Positions 24,685 through 32,805 of a stretch of DNA of 64,000 bases are shown in pieces. The position numbers were made by a program, and so were the translations under genes. The notes beneath the pieces were generated by a model. The model made no database searches, had not been told where the DNA came from, and saw nothing but the letters and a program-made list of their open reading frames with translations. Source of the DNA: G963663775 sp963664255 (GTDB taxonomy: Bacteria; Bacillota; Clostridia; Oscillospirales; Butyricicoccaceae); the NCBI GenBank assembly GCA_963664255.1, contig OY760938.1, positions 1,302,001 through 1,366,000 of the forward strand, given 5' to 3'. The stretch's first letter is position 1. Each line of letters opens with the position of its first letter.

Positions 24685-26190
24685 ATGAGTGAGAAAAAGA
24701 AGTCCAGATATAAAGGGGTACACCAGAGAAAGAACGGGACTTGGTATTATAGGATAAAACGAGTGGATGACTATGGAAAACCTGCATATTATCAAGAAAG
24801 TGGGTTTAAGACTGAATTAGAGGCACACGAAGCAAGGATATTAAAATTGCGTAGGCTATCTGATTCAGAAGAGCCTTTTATTGTCTCGCCTGATAGGGGT
24901 ATTGCCTTTGGTGAGCTGTTTAAAGAGTTTCTGGAAATTGGAATTGTAGACAGTGAAGCCTCTAAAAAGAAGTATCAAGCCTTATATAATGCTCAACTTT
25001 TACACTTAGAAGATAAGAATATCAATGATATTGAGGATGTAGATATAGACTTGATTTTCCTGCGTCTTTCATTAAAAAATCATAAGAAAAGTTATATTGA
25101 TTCAGTAAGAAAATTGCTCAATCTCTTATTTAAGTATGCTGTTTTTGCAGAATATGCAGGAGAAAACCTTCTTGCAGCCATAAGCAAGGATAAGTATAAA
25201 TTGCGTGTCCTAAGCCTTTTTTCTGGAATCGGAGCACCAGAACGGGCATTGACTAATTTGAAAGTAGATTATGAACTGATTAATTTTTGTGAGATAGATA
25301 AGAGAGCAGTTAAAGCCTACTGTCTACTGCATGGTACTGACCCGAATAAGAACTTAGGTGATATAGTAGAGGCAAGTTATCAAATTTTTGCACCTGAATG
25401 GGAAAGGTTCAGCTGGTTTACAGGTTTTGAGCCTAATACAGAAGAATATTTGACAATCCCTAATTTTGATATTCTATTTTTTGGATTCCCATGCCAGGAT
25501 ATATCTCCCTCTGGTTTGCAAAAAGGTCTTGCAGGAAAAAGAAGTGGTCTTTTCTTTAAGTCTATGCAGATAGCACTTATCAAAAAACCAAAGTTTGTCA
25601 TTGCTGAAAATGTAGGTGCATTGGAAAAGCATAAGAACTTTGAAAGGGATTTTGCCCGTGTGTTAGAAGAGTTTGAGGATTGTGGATATAACTTCTATTA
25701 TAAAACCTTAGATACACAGGATTATGGAATACCGCAGCATAGAGAAAGGGTTTTTATGGTTCTGGTTCGTGAGGATTTGGATGTTGATTTTAAGTTTCCA
25801 GACCCAATTCCAAAACCAGATACTGAGGAATGGGCAGCCAGTTGGTTTTTACCCGAAGTAGATAAGGAATACTATGCTACTCCAGAACAACTGGAAAGTC
25901 TAAGAAATTGTGAAAGTTTCAAGCCTAATTTTAAGAAGACAGTTATTTCCTGTATCACTACTAAATGGGGGACTCCTTCACATACACAACAGACCTTTGT
26001 AGTTGATGAAAAAGGAACAAGGTGTTTGAGCAGTCAGGAACTCATGAAGTTTCAAGGCTTTAAAGAGGAAGATGCTACTCTTCTTAGGGATAATGGATTT
26101 TCTAAAAATATGGTTGGAAAGTTGGTTGGCAATAGCATTTCTGTACCTGTCATACAGGCTATATTGAAGAACTTATTTGAAGTAGTATAG
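24685..26190 (+). CDS. integrase DNA-binding domains fused to a C5-cytosine DNA methyltransferase
   Basis: 501 aa, one open frame. Residues 1-60 (SRYKGVHQRKNGTWYYRIKR with SGFKTELEAHEARIL) read as the AP2-like arm-binding domain of tyrosine integrases. Residues about 68-165 resemble the integrase core-binding helical domain (FGELFKEFLEI through LLNLLFKYAVFAEYAGENLL). The integrase catalytic domain is absent. From residue 175 a complete Dcm-type methyltransferase follows: motif I LSLFSGIGAPERAL, motif IV FGFPCQDIS (catalytic Cys), motif VI AENVGA, motif VIII QHRERVF and motif X GNSISVPV. The junction is clean and no motif is missing. A methyltransferase steered by integrase-type DNA binding is my inference. 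It is followed by a second methyltransferase gene. Confidence 0.88.
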   Translation: MSEKKKSRYKGVHQRKNGTWYYRIKRVDDYGKPAYYQESGFKTELEAHEARILKLRRLSDSEEPFIVSPDRGIAFGELFKEFLEIGIVDSEASKKKYQALYNAQLLHLEDKNINDIEDVDIDLIFLRLSLKNHKKSYIDSVRKLLNLLFKYAVFAEYAGENLLAAISKDKYKLRVLSLFSGIGAPERALTNLKVDYELINFCEIDKRAVKAYCLLHGTDPNKNLGDIVEASYQIFAPEWERFSWFTGFEPNTEEYLTIPNFDILFFGFPCQDISPSGLQKGLAGKRSGLFFKSMQIALIKKPKFVIAENVGALEKHKNFERDFARVLEEFEDCGYNFYYKTLDTQDYGIPQHRERVFMVLVREDLDVDFKFPDPIPKPDTEEWAASWFLPEVDKEYYATPEQLESLRNCESFKPNFKKTVISCITTKWGTPSHTQQTFVVDEKGTRCLSSQELMKFQGFKEEDATLLRDNGFSKNMVGKLVGNSISVPVIQAILKNLFEVV

Positions 26191-26260
26191 GTGAACGCTT
26201 ATTGTGCTTTTCTCCATTTTGCAAAAGGTAAGTTTAGTTGAATAAAGGTGGTAAGATTGG

Positions 26261-27064
26261 TTGACTAAAACAGAGCAAATTAAGACTATGTTAGAAGAAG
26301 GAAAAACAGCACAGGAAACATATATTGTCCTTCAGGGTGTTTCTATGAGTTACATATATAAAGTTAGGTCGGAACACAGGAGAGTGAATCCGGGGGCATT
26401 TAAGACTGTGACACAGCAAGAGATTATTAGACTGTATAACAGAAGTGTTTCTCCCTCTGATATTGCTGCACAGATAGGATGCAGCAAACAGTATGTGTAT
26501 AAGGTTTTAACGGGGAAAAGCAAAAAAGATATGCTTCCATTTATAAGAAGTTATCAGGTGCAAGATGAGTATTTAACTCCCCTTTATGCTATAATTCCCA
26601 TTGCAAAGTACCTCAAGCCCTGCTCCACTATCTGGTGTCCTTTTGATTTGGAAGAAAGTCTATATGTAAGATACTTCAAGCAACAGGGCCATAAGGTAGT
26701 GGCTACGCATATCAATAATGGTCAGGACTTCTTTCAAACTGAACCACCTGAAAACTGTGATTATATAATCAGCAATCCCCCTTATAGTATGAAAACAGAA
26801 GTCTTTCAGAGATTGAATGATTTAGGGGTAGCTTTTGCCATGCTGGTCAGTAATGTAGGTCTTTTTTCTGCGAAAAGCAGATTTGAGGTCTTTAAGGATG
26901 GAATAGAACAAATGGTTTTTCCTGCAAGAATAGCCTATATGAAGAATTACGGGGATGATAAGCCTACCGCTAATCCACCTTTTGATAGTTGCTATATCTG
27001 TAAAAGTGTATTGCCTGAAAAGTTCATATTTGAAGACATAGATAAGAAAATCATTACTCTATAA
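26261..27064 (+). CDS. helix-turn-helix protein fused to an NPPY-type DNA methyltransferase domain
   Basis: 267 aa. The N-terminal 95 residues hold two HTH-like units (GVSMSYIYKVRSEHRR and SPSDIAAQIGCSKQYVYKVL). The rest resembles phage-type adenine methyltransferases: a degenerate first motif (STIWCPFDLEESLYVRYFKQ), then DYIISNPPYSMKTEVFQRL with the catalytic NPPY, and a C-terminal CYICKSVLP. Homologues of this sort are often given unrelated names in databases. Start is TTG at 26261 behind AAAGGTGG; an ATG at 26288 is the alternative. With the preceding Dcm-type fusion it forms a methyltransferase pair lacking a nuclease. Confidence 0.7.
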   Translation: MTKTEQIKTMLEEGKTAQETYIVLQGVSMSYIYKVRSEHRRVNPGAFKTVTQQEIIRLYNRSVSPSDIAAQIGCSKQYVYKVLTGKSKKDMLPFIRSYQVQDEYLTPLYAIIPIAKYLKPCSTIWCPFDLEESLYVRYFKQQGHKVVATHINNGQDFFQTEPPENCDYIISNPPYSMKTEVFQRLNDLGVAFAMLVSNVGLFSAKSRFEVFKDGIEQMVFPARIAYMKNYGDDKPTANPPFDSCYICKSVLPEKFIFEDIDKKIITL

Positions 27065-27109
27065 CTGAACGCCCTTTGTTCTTTTTTATTGAATACTTAA
27101 AATTATGAA

Positions 27110-27151
27110 GATACCCCTTGTGCCGTTAACGGCACAAGGGGTATCTGTTTT
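27110..27151 (+). terminator. terminator with 36-bp perfect palindrome after the methyltransferase pair
   Basis: The half GATACCCCTTGTGCCGTT (27110-27127) is followed directly by its exact complement to 27145, then TGTTTTT. It lies 46 bp after the methyltransferase stop. Confidence 0.8.
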
Positions 27152-27566
27152 TGTCTGTGCATTTTCAAAAACTCATCACTGCTGACCGCTCTCCTAAAAC
27201 TGAAGGGGTTTTTATTGTTCTGCTTACTTTTATAAACAAAGTTAGCAATTTTATAACCACTGTCCTTCTATTTAATAGAAATAGTGAACTTTTTTATAAT
27301 TTATGTCCAAAAACCTAATATGACAATATCGAGGTGAACTGTTCATTTTGATATGTTCAAAATGACTCTATTACAGAAAAATTACATTATGATTTTTTCA
27401 AAAAAATATGCTCCATGGTTGTTGACGGAGAAAAGAATTTGCGATAAATTATTCTCACACCACAACAAACGAAACAGGACATATATTATAAAGTAAAAAC
27501 TAACACTTGTCAATGAAAATATTCTGAACTGAAAATCAAAAATAGTTTGGACATAAAGCGAAGTTC

Positions 27567-27688
27567 TCCAACTGTTTAACGTAGGTTGGACAGATAACAG
27601 GACAGTTAGTCCTACATTATATAGGTAGTACATGGTTGTCATTGCGTGGGTTCGATTCCTACCACTATCAGGAGCCTCTTCGGGGGCT
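27567..27688 (+). ncRNA. candidate structured RNA with tRNA-like 3' end
   Basis: Four successive stems upstream of the 27714 ORF: TCCAAC/GTTGGA (27567-27590), AGGAC/GTCCT (27599-27613), a T-arm-like GTGGG-TTCGATT-CCTAC (27646-27662) and AGCCTC/GGGGCT (27673-27688, loop TTCG). The T-arm is followed by CACTATCA like an acceptor strand, but no matching 5' acceptor TGATAGT is found upstream, so it is not a working tRNA. It could be a remnant of another insertion in a tRNA or a regulatory RNA. The surrounding 27152-27713 has no gene I can support. Confidence 0.35.
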
Positions 27689-27713
27689 ACTAAAATAATA
27701 AGGTGGTTTTTTA

Positions 27714-27962
27714 ATGGGTAAAAATAAGATGGGTACAGTGGTACATGATAGGGAAGTAAATGTTAATAATGTTCAGACAGATACTTTAACTACAAAAATA
27801 CCTTTGGATTGTATTGGTGAAGAAGGATTAAAAGCATTAGCATATTGGTACGTTGAGGATTTTGATTATGCTTACATTGATTGGGAAAAAGATGAAGTGG
27901 TTCTTACATATAAAGCGTATCATGTTTTGCCTGAAGGTTATGTTTCAGAAGTTGTTGGTTAA
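27714..27962 (+). CDS. hypothetical 82-aa protein
   Basis: Acidic, compact protein: after a variable N-terminus (MGKNKMGTVVHDREVNVNNV) comes GEEGLKALAYWYVEDFDYAYIDWEKDEVVLTYKAYHVLPEGYV, rich in aromatic and acidic residues. AAGGTGG precedes the ATG. It is the first gene of the replication region, followed by a perfect GGGCGGCACC/GGTGCCGCCC hairpin at 27973-27992. No family recognised. Confidence 0.6.
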   Translation: MGKNKMGTVVHDREVNVNNVQTDTLTTKIPLDCIGEEGLKALAYWYVEDFDYAYIDWEKDEVVLTYKAYHVLPEGYVSEVVG

Positions 27963-28026
27963 ATGTTGTGTCCGGGGCGGCACCGGTGCCGCCCTACTGA
28001 TAAAGAAAGTGAGGATTTTTATAGAT

Positions 28027-28278
28027 ATGAAAAAAGTTGATGTAAGTCTAATACCTGCACTCAATGCAGGTGTGGAGAAGTTATATGAGGAAAGGGCAAA
28101 AGAATCAGAAGAATTTGATAGACTAATAAACCCTTGGAATTATATGACCTTAGAGGAATTGGATTTCGAAGCAAGACATTGCACAAGCCAGACAGATACC
28201 TTTATATTAGCATTAAAAATACATAACATGGTAACACCCACAGCATGGGAAGAAATGAGAAAGAATTACATTTATTGA
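28027..28278 (+). CDS. hypothetical 83-aa protein
   Basis: MKKVDVSLIPALNAGVEKLY followed by a mostly helical acidic protein ending TPTAWEEMRKNYIY. AAGTGAGG lies upstream of the ATG. It sits between the 82-aa ORF and the primase, all on the plus strand, so it likely belongs to the replication operon. No family recognised. Confidence 0.55.
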   Translation: MKKVDVSLIPALNAGVEKLYEERAKESEEFDRLINPWNYMTLEELDFEARHCTSQTDTFILALKIHNMVTPTAWEEMRKNYIY

Positions 28279-28316
28279 GATGACAAGTCTCTGATTATAA
28301 AAATATAGAAAGATAG

Positions 28317-31208
28317 GTGCATTATATAGTGTTAAAATTAATTAAAGAAAACATCCCCTTAAAACTTCGGGCAATGAATCAATGGGTAGGATTTATAATT
28401 TCCCCTGAGGGTAAGAAGATACCCATAGACCCCAAAGTTGAAGGAGATGGCAGGTGGGCCAGCATTTCAAATCCTGATAGTTGGGGGACATTTGAACAGG
28501 CTGCTAAGACTGTTGAAGTTGGTATGTGCGTGGCTATTGGTTTTGCTATGACCTCTGAAACAAATTTAATTTTTGTAGACCTTGATTGCCACGAGGATAA
28601 GTTAGAAACAGAAGAAGAAAAGGCAGATTTAAGAAAAAAGTACAATGCTATGTGTAGAGCTGCAAGTACATTTAGGACATATCAAGAGAAAAGTTTTTCT
28701 AGTGAGGGGGTTCACCTTCTGGCCTATGGCACTTTGGATAAAGATTTAAAAACAGGGACATCCCCTCTTATGCCAATAGAGATTTACACAGATAAAAGAT
28801 TTGTAGTAATGACAGGTCATAGGATAAATGATTTTGAAATCAGTGAAGATGAGCAGGTAGTTAGGACTTTAAGGAAGCTACATAGTAATTATTTTCAGAA
28901 AAAATCACCTTCAAATAGCGGATTGGAAGATAAACCCTTGGTGGGTGTTATAGATAATGAAAAATATGATGATGACACAGTTTTGAAAATCGCCCTTAAA
29001 AATGAGGATTTTAAACTTCTATGGGAAGGTCAATGGGATAAGGTTCTGAATAAAGAAGGTGGGCAGAAATATACCCAACAACACTATGCTGATTTTGCTC
29101 TTATTCGTAAATTGACATTCTACACAGGTAATCACCTAGGGCAAGTAGAAAGATTATTCAGGCAAAGTCCTTGTTATCTATCCTATGGAAAGAATGGAAA
29201 GTATGTAAAATATGAGTCTGATATTAAAAAAGATATTCAGAAAGCAAGTTCCACCTGTACTGCTGTTTACACCCCTAAACCTATGAAAACTGATGTCACA
29301 AATATTTTGGTTGGTGGAGATAACTTGTGGACACCAGATTTTGAAGATATCAAGACAAAAATTGAAAATAGTGCCATTGATAATCCCTCTTTGAAAGGGA
29401 GAATGCTATCCTATATTGGTAAATACCGTTTCAGCAATGTTCTTTATATTGAGTATCTTTATACCTATGATTTGAACGTAAATGGCAACACGCAGATTGT
29501 TCGGAGAGTTTTAGGTGACCAGCTCATTTTCAGCAACAAGATGAACAGTTTTTTCAAATGGAATGGGAAAAAGTATGAAATGGTCAACGAAGAGGTTCTA
29601 TACCATGTAATTACAGAAGTCCTTGCAATGGTTGAGCATAGTGTCTTTATGTGGGTAGTCAATGAGGTAATGGAAGCAGATGGGACTACTGTCATCAAAA
29701 AAGATGGAAAAACGGATGTGACGCAGAAGGATATTTTGGAATTAAGAGCACTTGAATATTTTAATAGGTGCAGCAGTATGGTCACGATTAAAAATTGTGC
29801 TGATATTTTCAAGAAGTTAAAGGGTATGTACCTGAATATGGATTTAACAGATTATCAGGAAAGTACATATATAAATCTTGAAAATGGTATACTTGACCTA
29901 ACCAAAAAGGAACTGCTACCCCATAGCACAGAATACAGGCTACATAAGATAATGGGGTGTTCTTATGACCCGACAGCCACCTGCCCCACCTTTGATACTA
30001 TGCTTGAAACCCTTTTTCCTGACGAAGAAGTTAGAAAAGAGATGTTAAAGGCCTTTGGATTATGTTTGGCCAAAGAGCAGGTACCTGCTAAAAAGGCACT
30101 GATGCTTTTAATTGGAGAGAAAGACACGGGTAAAACTACACTTATCAATTGTATTAATTCAGTTCTGGGGGAATATGGTACAAGCATAGATAATTCAGTT
30201 CTCATGCGTAGCCATAATCAGAAAAGTAATGTTGGTCCCGAGCTCCTTGAATTACGTGATACACTTTTAATCAGTACTTCAGAGGTTGCACAGGATGCAC
30301 GGCTCGATAGTGCGAAAATTAAGGCTATGACGGGTAATACGATTATCAGCACCAGAAACCTTTATGATAAGAAGATGATAACGTTCTCTATCATTGGCCT
30401 GATTTTTATTGATAGCAATTATTCTCCTGCAATCCAAAATGACGAGGCCATGTGGTCCAGACTGAAAATCTTCAAATTCACAGAAAAAATAACAAACAAA
30501 GATAAAAACCTGCAGAAGAAGTTGAGTGAAGAAAAGGCTGGTATTTTCAACAGGCTTTTAGAGGGGCTACAGCTTGTACTCGAAGAAGGTGAAATCATTG
30601 AATGTCAATCTATGTTAGAAGCCAAAGAGCAGTACAAAACTGAAATGACAGTAACGGAACAATTTATAGGTGATTGTCTGATTATCAGCGAAACTGATAC
30701 AGACAGGGTTGCTACAACAAAGATTTTTGAAACCTATCAGAACTGGTGTAAAGATAACGGATTTTACCCTATGATAAGGAATAAGTTTTATACTGAAATG
30801 GCCTCTTATGTAGACAGGAAAAAGAGCGGCACAGAATATTTTATTCGTGTTCGCCTGTCTGAACTGGGCTACCTGTACTCACATATGAAAGAAAAGACCC
30901 CTCAGCAGTTTGCTAAAGATAAGAATAAATTGCTGGAAGGGAAAGATAGTCAGCTTGGTTATGATACTCTGAAAAAGACCTACTATCAACGTTCAATAAA
31001 CTGGTTTTCTGAAAATATTATCAGCACTACCCATAAGGATATTTTATTTACTCAATATTCAGTCTACACAGAGTGGTGTATACGTCAAAGTCTAATGCCC
31101 CTGATAGCAAAGGATTTCAATACAAAGGCAGGCTACCTCTATGATAATCTTACTGCAAATAAGCCAACAAATGAACTGCTTGCAAAGGCAGCGGATATAT
31201 GGAGTTAA
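28317..31208 (+). CDS. phage/plasmid primase-helicase (P4 alpha / D5 type)
   Basis: 963 aa. The N-terminal third looks like a primase-polymerase domain (MNQWVGFIISPEGKKIPIDP, then LIFVDLDCHED with the metal-binding Asp pair near residues 86-88). The C-terminal half carries a D5-type N-domain and a superfamily 3 helicase: Walker A GEKDTGKTTLINCI near residue 600, DTLLISTSEV as the B region and TGNTIISTRNLYDKK as sensor. A Trp-containing C-terminal helical region repeats twice (YQNWCKDNGFYPMIRNKFYT and YTEWCIRQSLMPLIAKDFNT). This is a self-replication protein. The start is uncertain: GTG at 28317, a later GTG near 28329, or ATG at 28372. Confidence 0.85.
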   Translation: MHYIVLKLIKENIPLKLRAMNQWVGFIISPEGKKIPIDPKVEGDGRWASISNPDSWGTFEQAAKTVEVGMCVAIGFAMTSETNLIFVDLDCHEDKLETEEEKADLRKKYNAMCRAASTFRTYQEKSFSSEGVHLLAYGTLDKDLKTGTSPLMPIEIYTDKRFVVMTGHRINDFEISEDEQVVRTLRKLHSNYFQKKSPSNSGLEDKPLVGVIDNEKYDDDTVLKIALKNEDFKLLWEGQWDKVLNKEGGQKYTQQHYADFALIRKLTFYTGNHLGQVERLFRQSPCYLSYGKNGKYVKYESDIKKDIQKASSTCTAVYTPKPMKTDVTNILVGGDNLWTPDFEDIKTKIENSAIDNPSLKGRMLSYIGKYRFSNVLYIEYLYTYDLNVNGNTQIVRRVLGDQLIFSNKMNSFFKWNGKKYEMVNEEVLYHVITEVLAMVEHSVFMWVVNEVMEADGTTVIKKDGKTDVTQKDILELRALEYFNRCSSMVTIKNCADIFKKLKGMYLNMDLTDYQESTYINLENGILDLTKKELLPHSTEYRLHKIMGCSYDPTATCPTFDTMLETLFPDEEVRKEMLKAFGLCLAKEQVPAKKALMLLIGEKDTGKTTLINCINSVLGEYGTSIDNSVLMRSHNQKSNVGPELLELRDTLLISTSEVAQDARLDSAKIKAMTGNTIISTRNLYDKKMITFSIIGLIFIDSNYSPAIQNDEAMWSRLKIFKFTEKITNKDKNLQKKLSEEKAGIFNRLLEGLQLVLEEGEIIECQSMLEAKEQYKTEMTVTEQFIGDCLIISETDTDRVATTKIFETYQNWCKDNGFYPMIRNKFYTEMASYVDRKKSGTEYFIRVRLSELGYLYSHMKEKTPQQFAKDKNKLLEGKDSQLGYDTLKKTYYQRSINWFSENIISTTHKDILFTQYSVYTEWCIRQSLMPLIAKDFNTKAGYLYDNLTANKPTNELLAKAADIWS

Positions 31209-31212
31209 TGCT

Positions 31213-31242
31213 TAGTAGCCCCGCTGGTCGGCGGGGCTACTA
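31213..31242 (+). terminator. hairpin after the primase gene
   Basis: TAGTAGCCCCGC pairs with GCGGGGCTACTA around TGGTCG, 4 bp after the stop. No T run follows, so it may be an mRNA end or part of the repeat-rich region that follows. Confidence 0.5.
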
Positions 31243-31316
31243 CTATCTATAAAATATCTTGTCATCATAGGATTTGGAAAGAAGTCAAGAAAAGGTTAAA
31301 ATACATGGATTGGCAT

Positions 31317-31601
31317 CCAGTCTCCCAAAATCCAAGTGCTACCTCTCTTTTATGTTGATTTAACAGTCAATGGGTGACCATGGATTTTGGGTGGAACTAA
31401 AAAAACTTTTTTCAAATCCGGAGAAAAAAATTAAGAGGTAGTATCTCTATGATGTAAAAATAGTTTCATCCTCACCCACCCAAATTCCAGAATCGTAGTT
31501 TGGCTTGTCATTGTTGAGGATACCTTAGGGTGACTTTGGGAGTTTGGGAGACTGGAGTTTATTGTAGCAATGACAATGAAAAATCAGACTATCTCCCAAA
31601 A
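31317..31601. repeat. inverted-repeat cluster downstream of primase, candidate replication origin
   Basis: CCAGTCTCCCAAA at 31317-31329 has its exact complement at 31543-31555. The overlapping CCCAAAATCCA (31324-31334) has its complement TGGATTTTGGG at 31381-31391. CTCCCAAAA recurs at 31593-31601. The 31243-31894 stretch has no supported gene and is strongly AT-rich in its second half. Position next to the primase and repeat structure fit an origin; no function is shown. Confidence 0.5.
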
Positions 31602-31894
31602 GGCAGAATGACGTAGTTTACGTGAAGTTTTGATAGTGTAGCATCAAGTTTTCTACTGCTAGTTTTGCACCAGCATATTTTTTCACTTTTTTTCAATCTA
31701 ATCTATCCCCCACCACCAAATGAACACTTCCTGTTCCTTAATCTCAAAAAATATGAAAAAATTATGCCCTACTTAAAGAAAAAATAGAACTGGACATATA
31801 TAGAATTTGTTTTGACTGATACGAAGATTTTGGAAGACATAAACCCAAAGTGGCTACAGTTGGAATTATTATAAGTATAGGGGGTGAAAATCAT

Positions 31895-32113
31895 ATGAAA
31901 ACAAACGTGAATGTATTTTTTGACGTACCAGAGAGAGCATATAAGGTTTTAGAAATGATTTCAGAACAAAGTATGCAGGTAGACCTATATTGCATGGGTC
32001 AAAACAAAATCTTGTTAGCAGCAAGTTTAGAAGAAGATTGTAGTGATTTAGAGTTAGAGGATGAAAATGAGGATTGGGAAGATATAGCAGATTTTGAGGA
32101 TTTTCCATTTTAA
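31895..32113 (+). CDS. hypothetical acidic 72-aa protein
   Basis: Starts MKTNVNVFFDVPERAYKVLE and ends in an acidic stretch (DLELEDENEDWEDIADFEDF). AGGGGGTGA gives a strong ribosome-binding site for the ATG at 31895; earlier in-frame starts lack one. Its stop is 13 bp before the next gene, which has a similar AAGGGGGTGA site. No family recognised; the acidic tail could mimic DNA, but this is speculation. Confidence 0.6.
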   Translation: MKTNVNVFFDVPERAYKVLEMISEQSMQVDLYCMGQNKILLAASLEEDCSDLELEDENEDWEDIADFEDFPF

Positions 32114-32126
32114 GGGGGTGAAGTAA

Positions 32127-32447
32127 ATGTCAAAGTATTTAAGTACAGCAGTCATAGGGGTAAAGGCAGGCAAGGACAAGGCTTCTCAAAATGTAATGGT
32201 ACAGCAAACGGGGCAAATGGTTACTAAGTGCTGTAATAACAATATTGAGGTAGTAGACAGTTTTGTAACTCATGGTGGTCTTAAAGATTTTAAGAAAGAA
32301 GCCTTGAAAATATTTGAGAAAAAGTCTTACAGATATTTAATCTTATATGCACCTTCACAAATTACGGATAGTCAGAAAGAGTTTAAGGAGTTTGTTGTTG
32401 AATTAGAAGAGTTTTATGGCATAGAGGTAAAGCAGTTAAGGCCTTAA
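32127..32447 (+). CDS. small protein resembling a serine recombinase domain without catalytic residues
   Basis: 106 aa. The order of elements resembles the N-terminal domain of large serine recombinases: a first strand (LSTAVIGVKA), a helix with QNVMVQQTGQMVTKCC, EVVDSFVTHGGLKDFKKEAL (in place of the DDGxSGxxxxRPGF segment), the strand YRYLILYAPSQITDSQKEF and a last strand GIEVKQLRP. The usual RVST serine and the SRLxR arginines are absent. The likeness is visual and weak; a plain hypothetical protein is the alternative. AAGGGGGTGA precedes it. Confidence 0.5.
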   Translation: MSKYLSTAVIGVKAGKDKASQNVMVQQTGQMVTKCCNNNIEVVDSFVTHGGLKDFKKEALKIFEKKSYRYLILYAPSQITDSQKEFKEFVVELEEFYGIEVKQLRP

Positions 32448-32479
32448 CGCAATTTTCATCAGGAATAGATTTTAGACCT

Positions 32480-32501
32480 TCCCAAAAGGGGGATTTTGGG
32501 A
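32480..32501. repeat. hairpin repeat 1 (TCCCAAAA / TTTTGGGA)
   Basis: TCCCAAAA, loop GGGGGA, TTTTGGGA. First of three similar hairpins between the 106-aa and 185-aa genes; the other two are at 32643 and 32765. The core matches the CCCAAAATCC elements near 31.3 kb. Confidence 0.75.
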
Positions 32502-32641
32502 CACTGATAAGTGGTGTTTTTAAGTGTCGGAAAATCGACCCATATTTTCCGACCGCCTATTATTTCTATGTTTTTGGTATTAAAAAATGGTGTTTCCATG
32601 AAAAACAGGTGTTGAAAACAGGTTAAGTGTCGAAAAATAAT

Positions 32642-32667
32642 CTTCCCAAAAGGGGGATTTTGGGAAG
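32642..32667. repeat. hairpin repeat 2 (CTTCCCAAAA / TTTTGGGAAG)
   Basis: Same core as repeat 1, with two more paired bases on each side, at a spacing of 163 bp from it. The loop GGGGGA is identical. Confidence 0.75.
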
Positions 32668-32764
32668 GTCATGTCAAAAAATTCAGTGGCTTGTAATTTG
32701 GGGGCACTGAATTTCAAAATTAGGTGCGTTGATTTTGTGGGATAAAAACTACTTACGAAAACAT

Positions 32765-32787
32765 TCCCGAAATCGGGGATTTCGGGA
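32765..32787. repeat. hairpin repeat 3, compensatory variant
   Basis: TCCCGAAAT, loop CGGGG, ATTTCGGGA. Relative to repeats 1 and 2 both arms change together, so pairing is kept. It lies 19 bp before the start of the inactive-recombinase gene, overlapping its promoter or leader region, and may be its operator. Confidence 0.75.
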
Positions 32788-32805
32788 CGATTGAAGGTGA
32801 TAGTC

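Noticed and set aside
27382..27642. 86-codon minus-strand frame
   Set aside because: AT-rich, low-complexity hydrophobic translation, no ribosome-binding site, and it runs through the stem structures at 27567-27642.
27640..27672. A functional tRNA gene
   Set aside because: Only a T arm and an acceptor-like strand are present; no D arm, anticodon arm or matching 5' acceptor could be found upstream.
32480..32787. CRISPR array
   Set aside because: Only three hairpins, with uneven spacing (163 and 122 bp) and differing arms; no cas genes.
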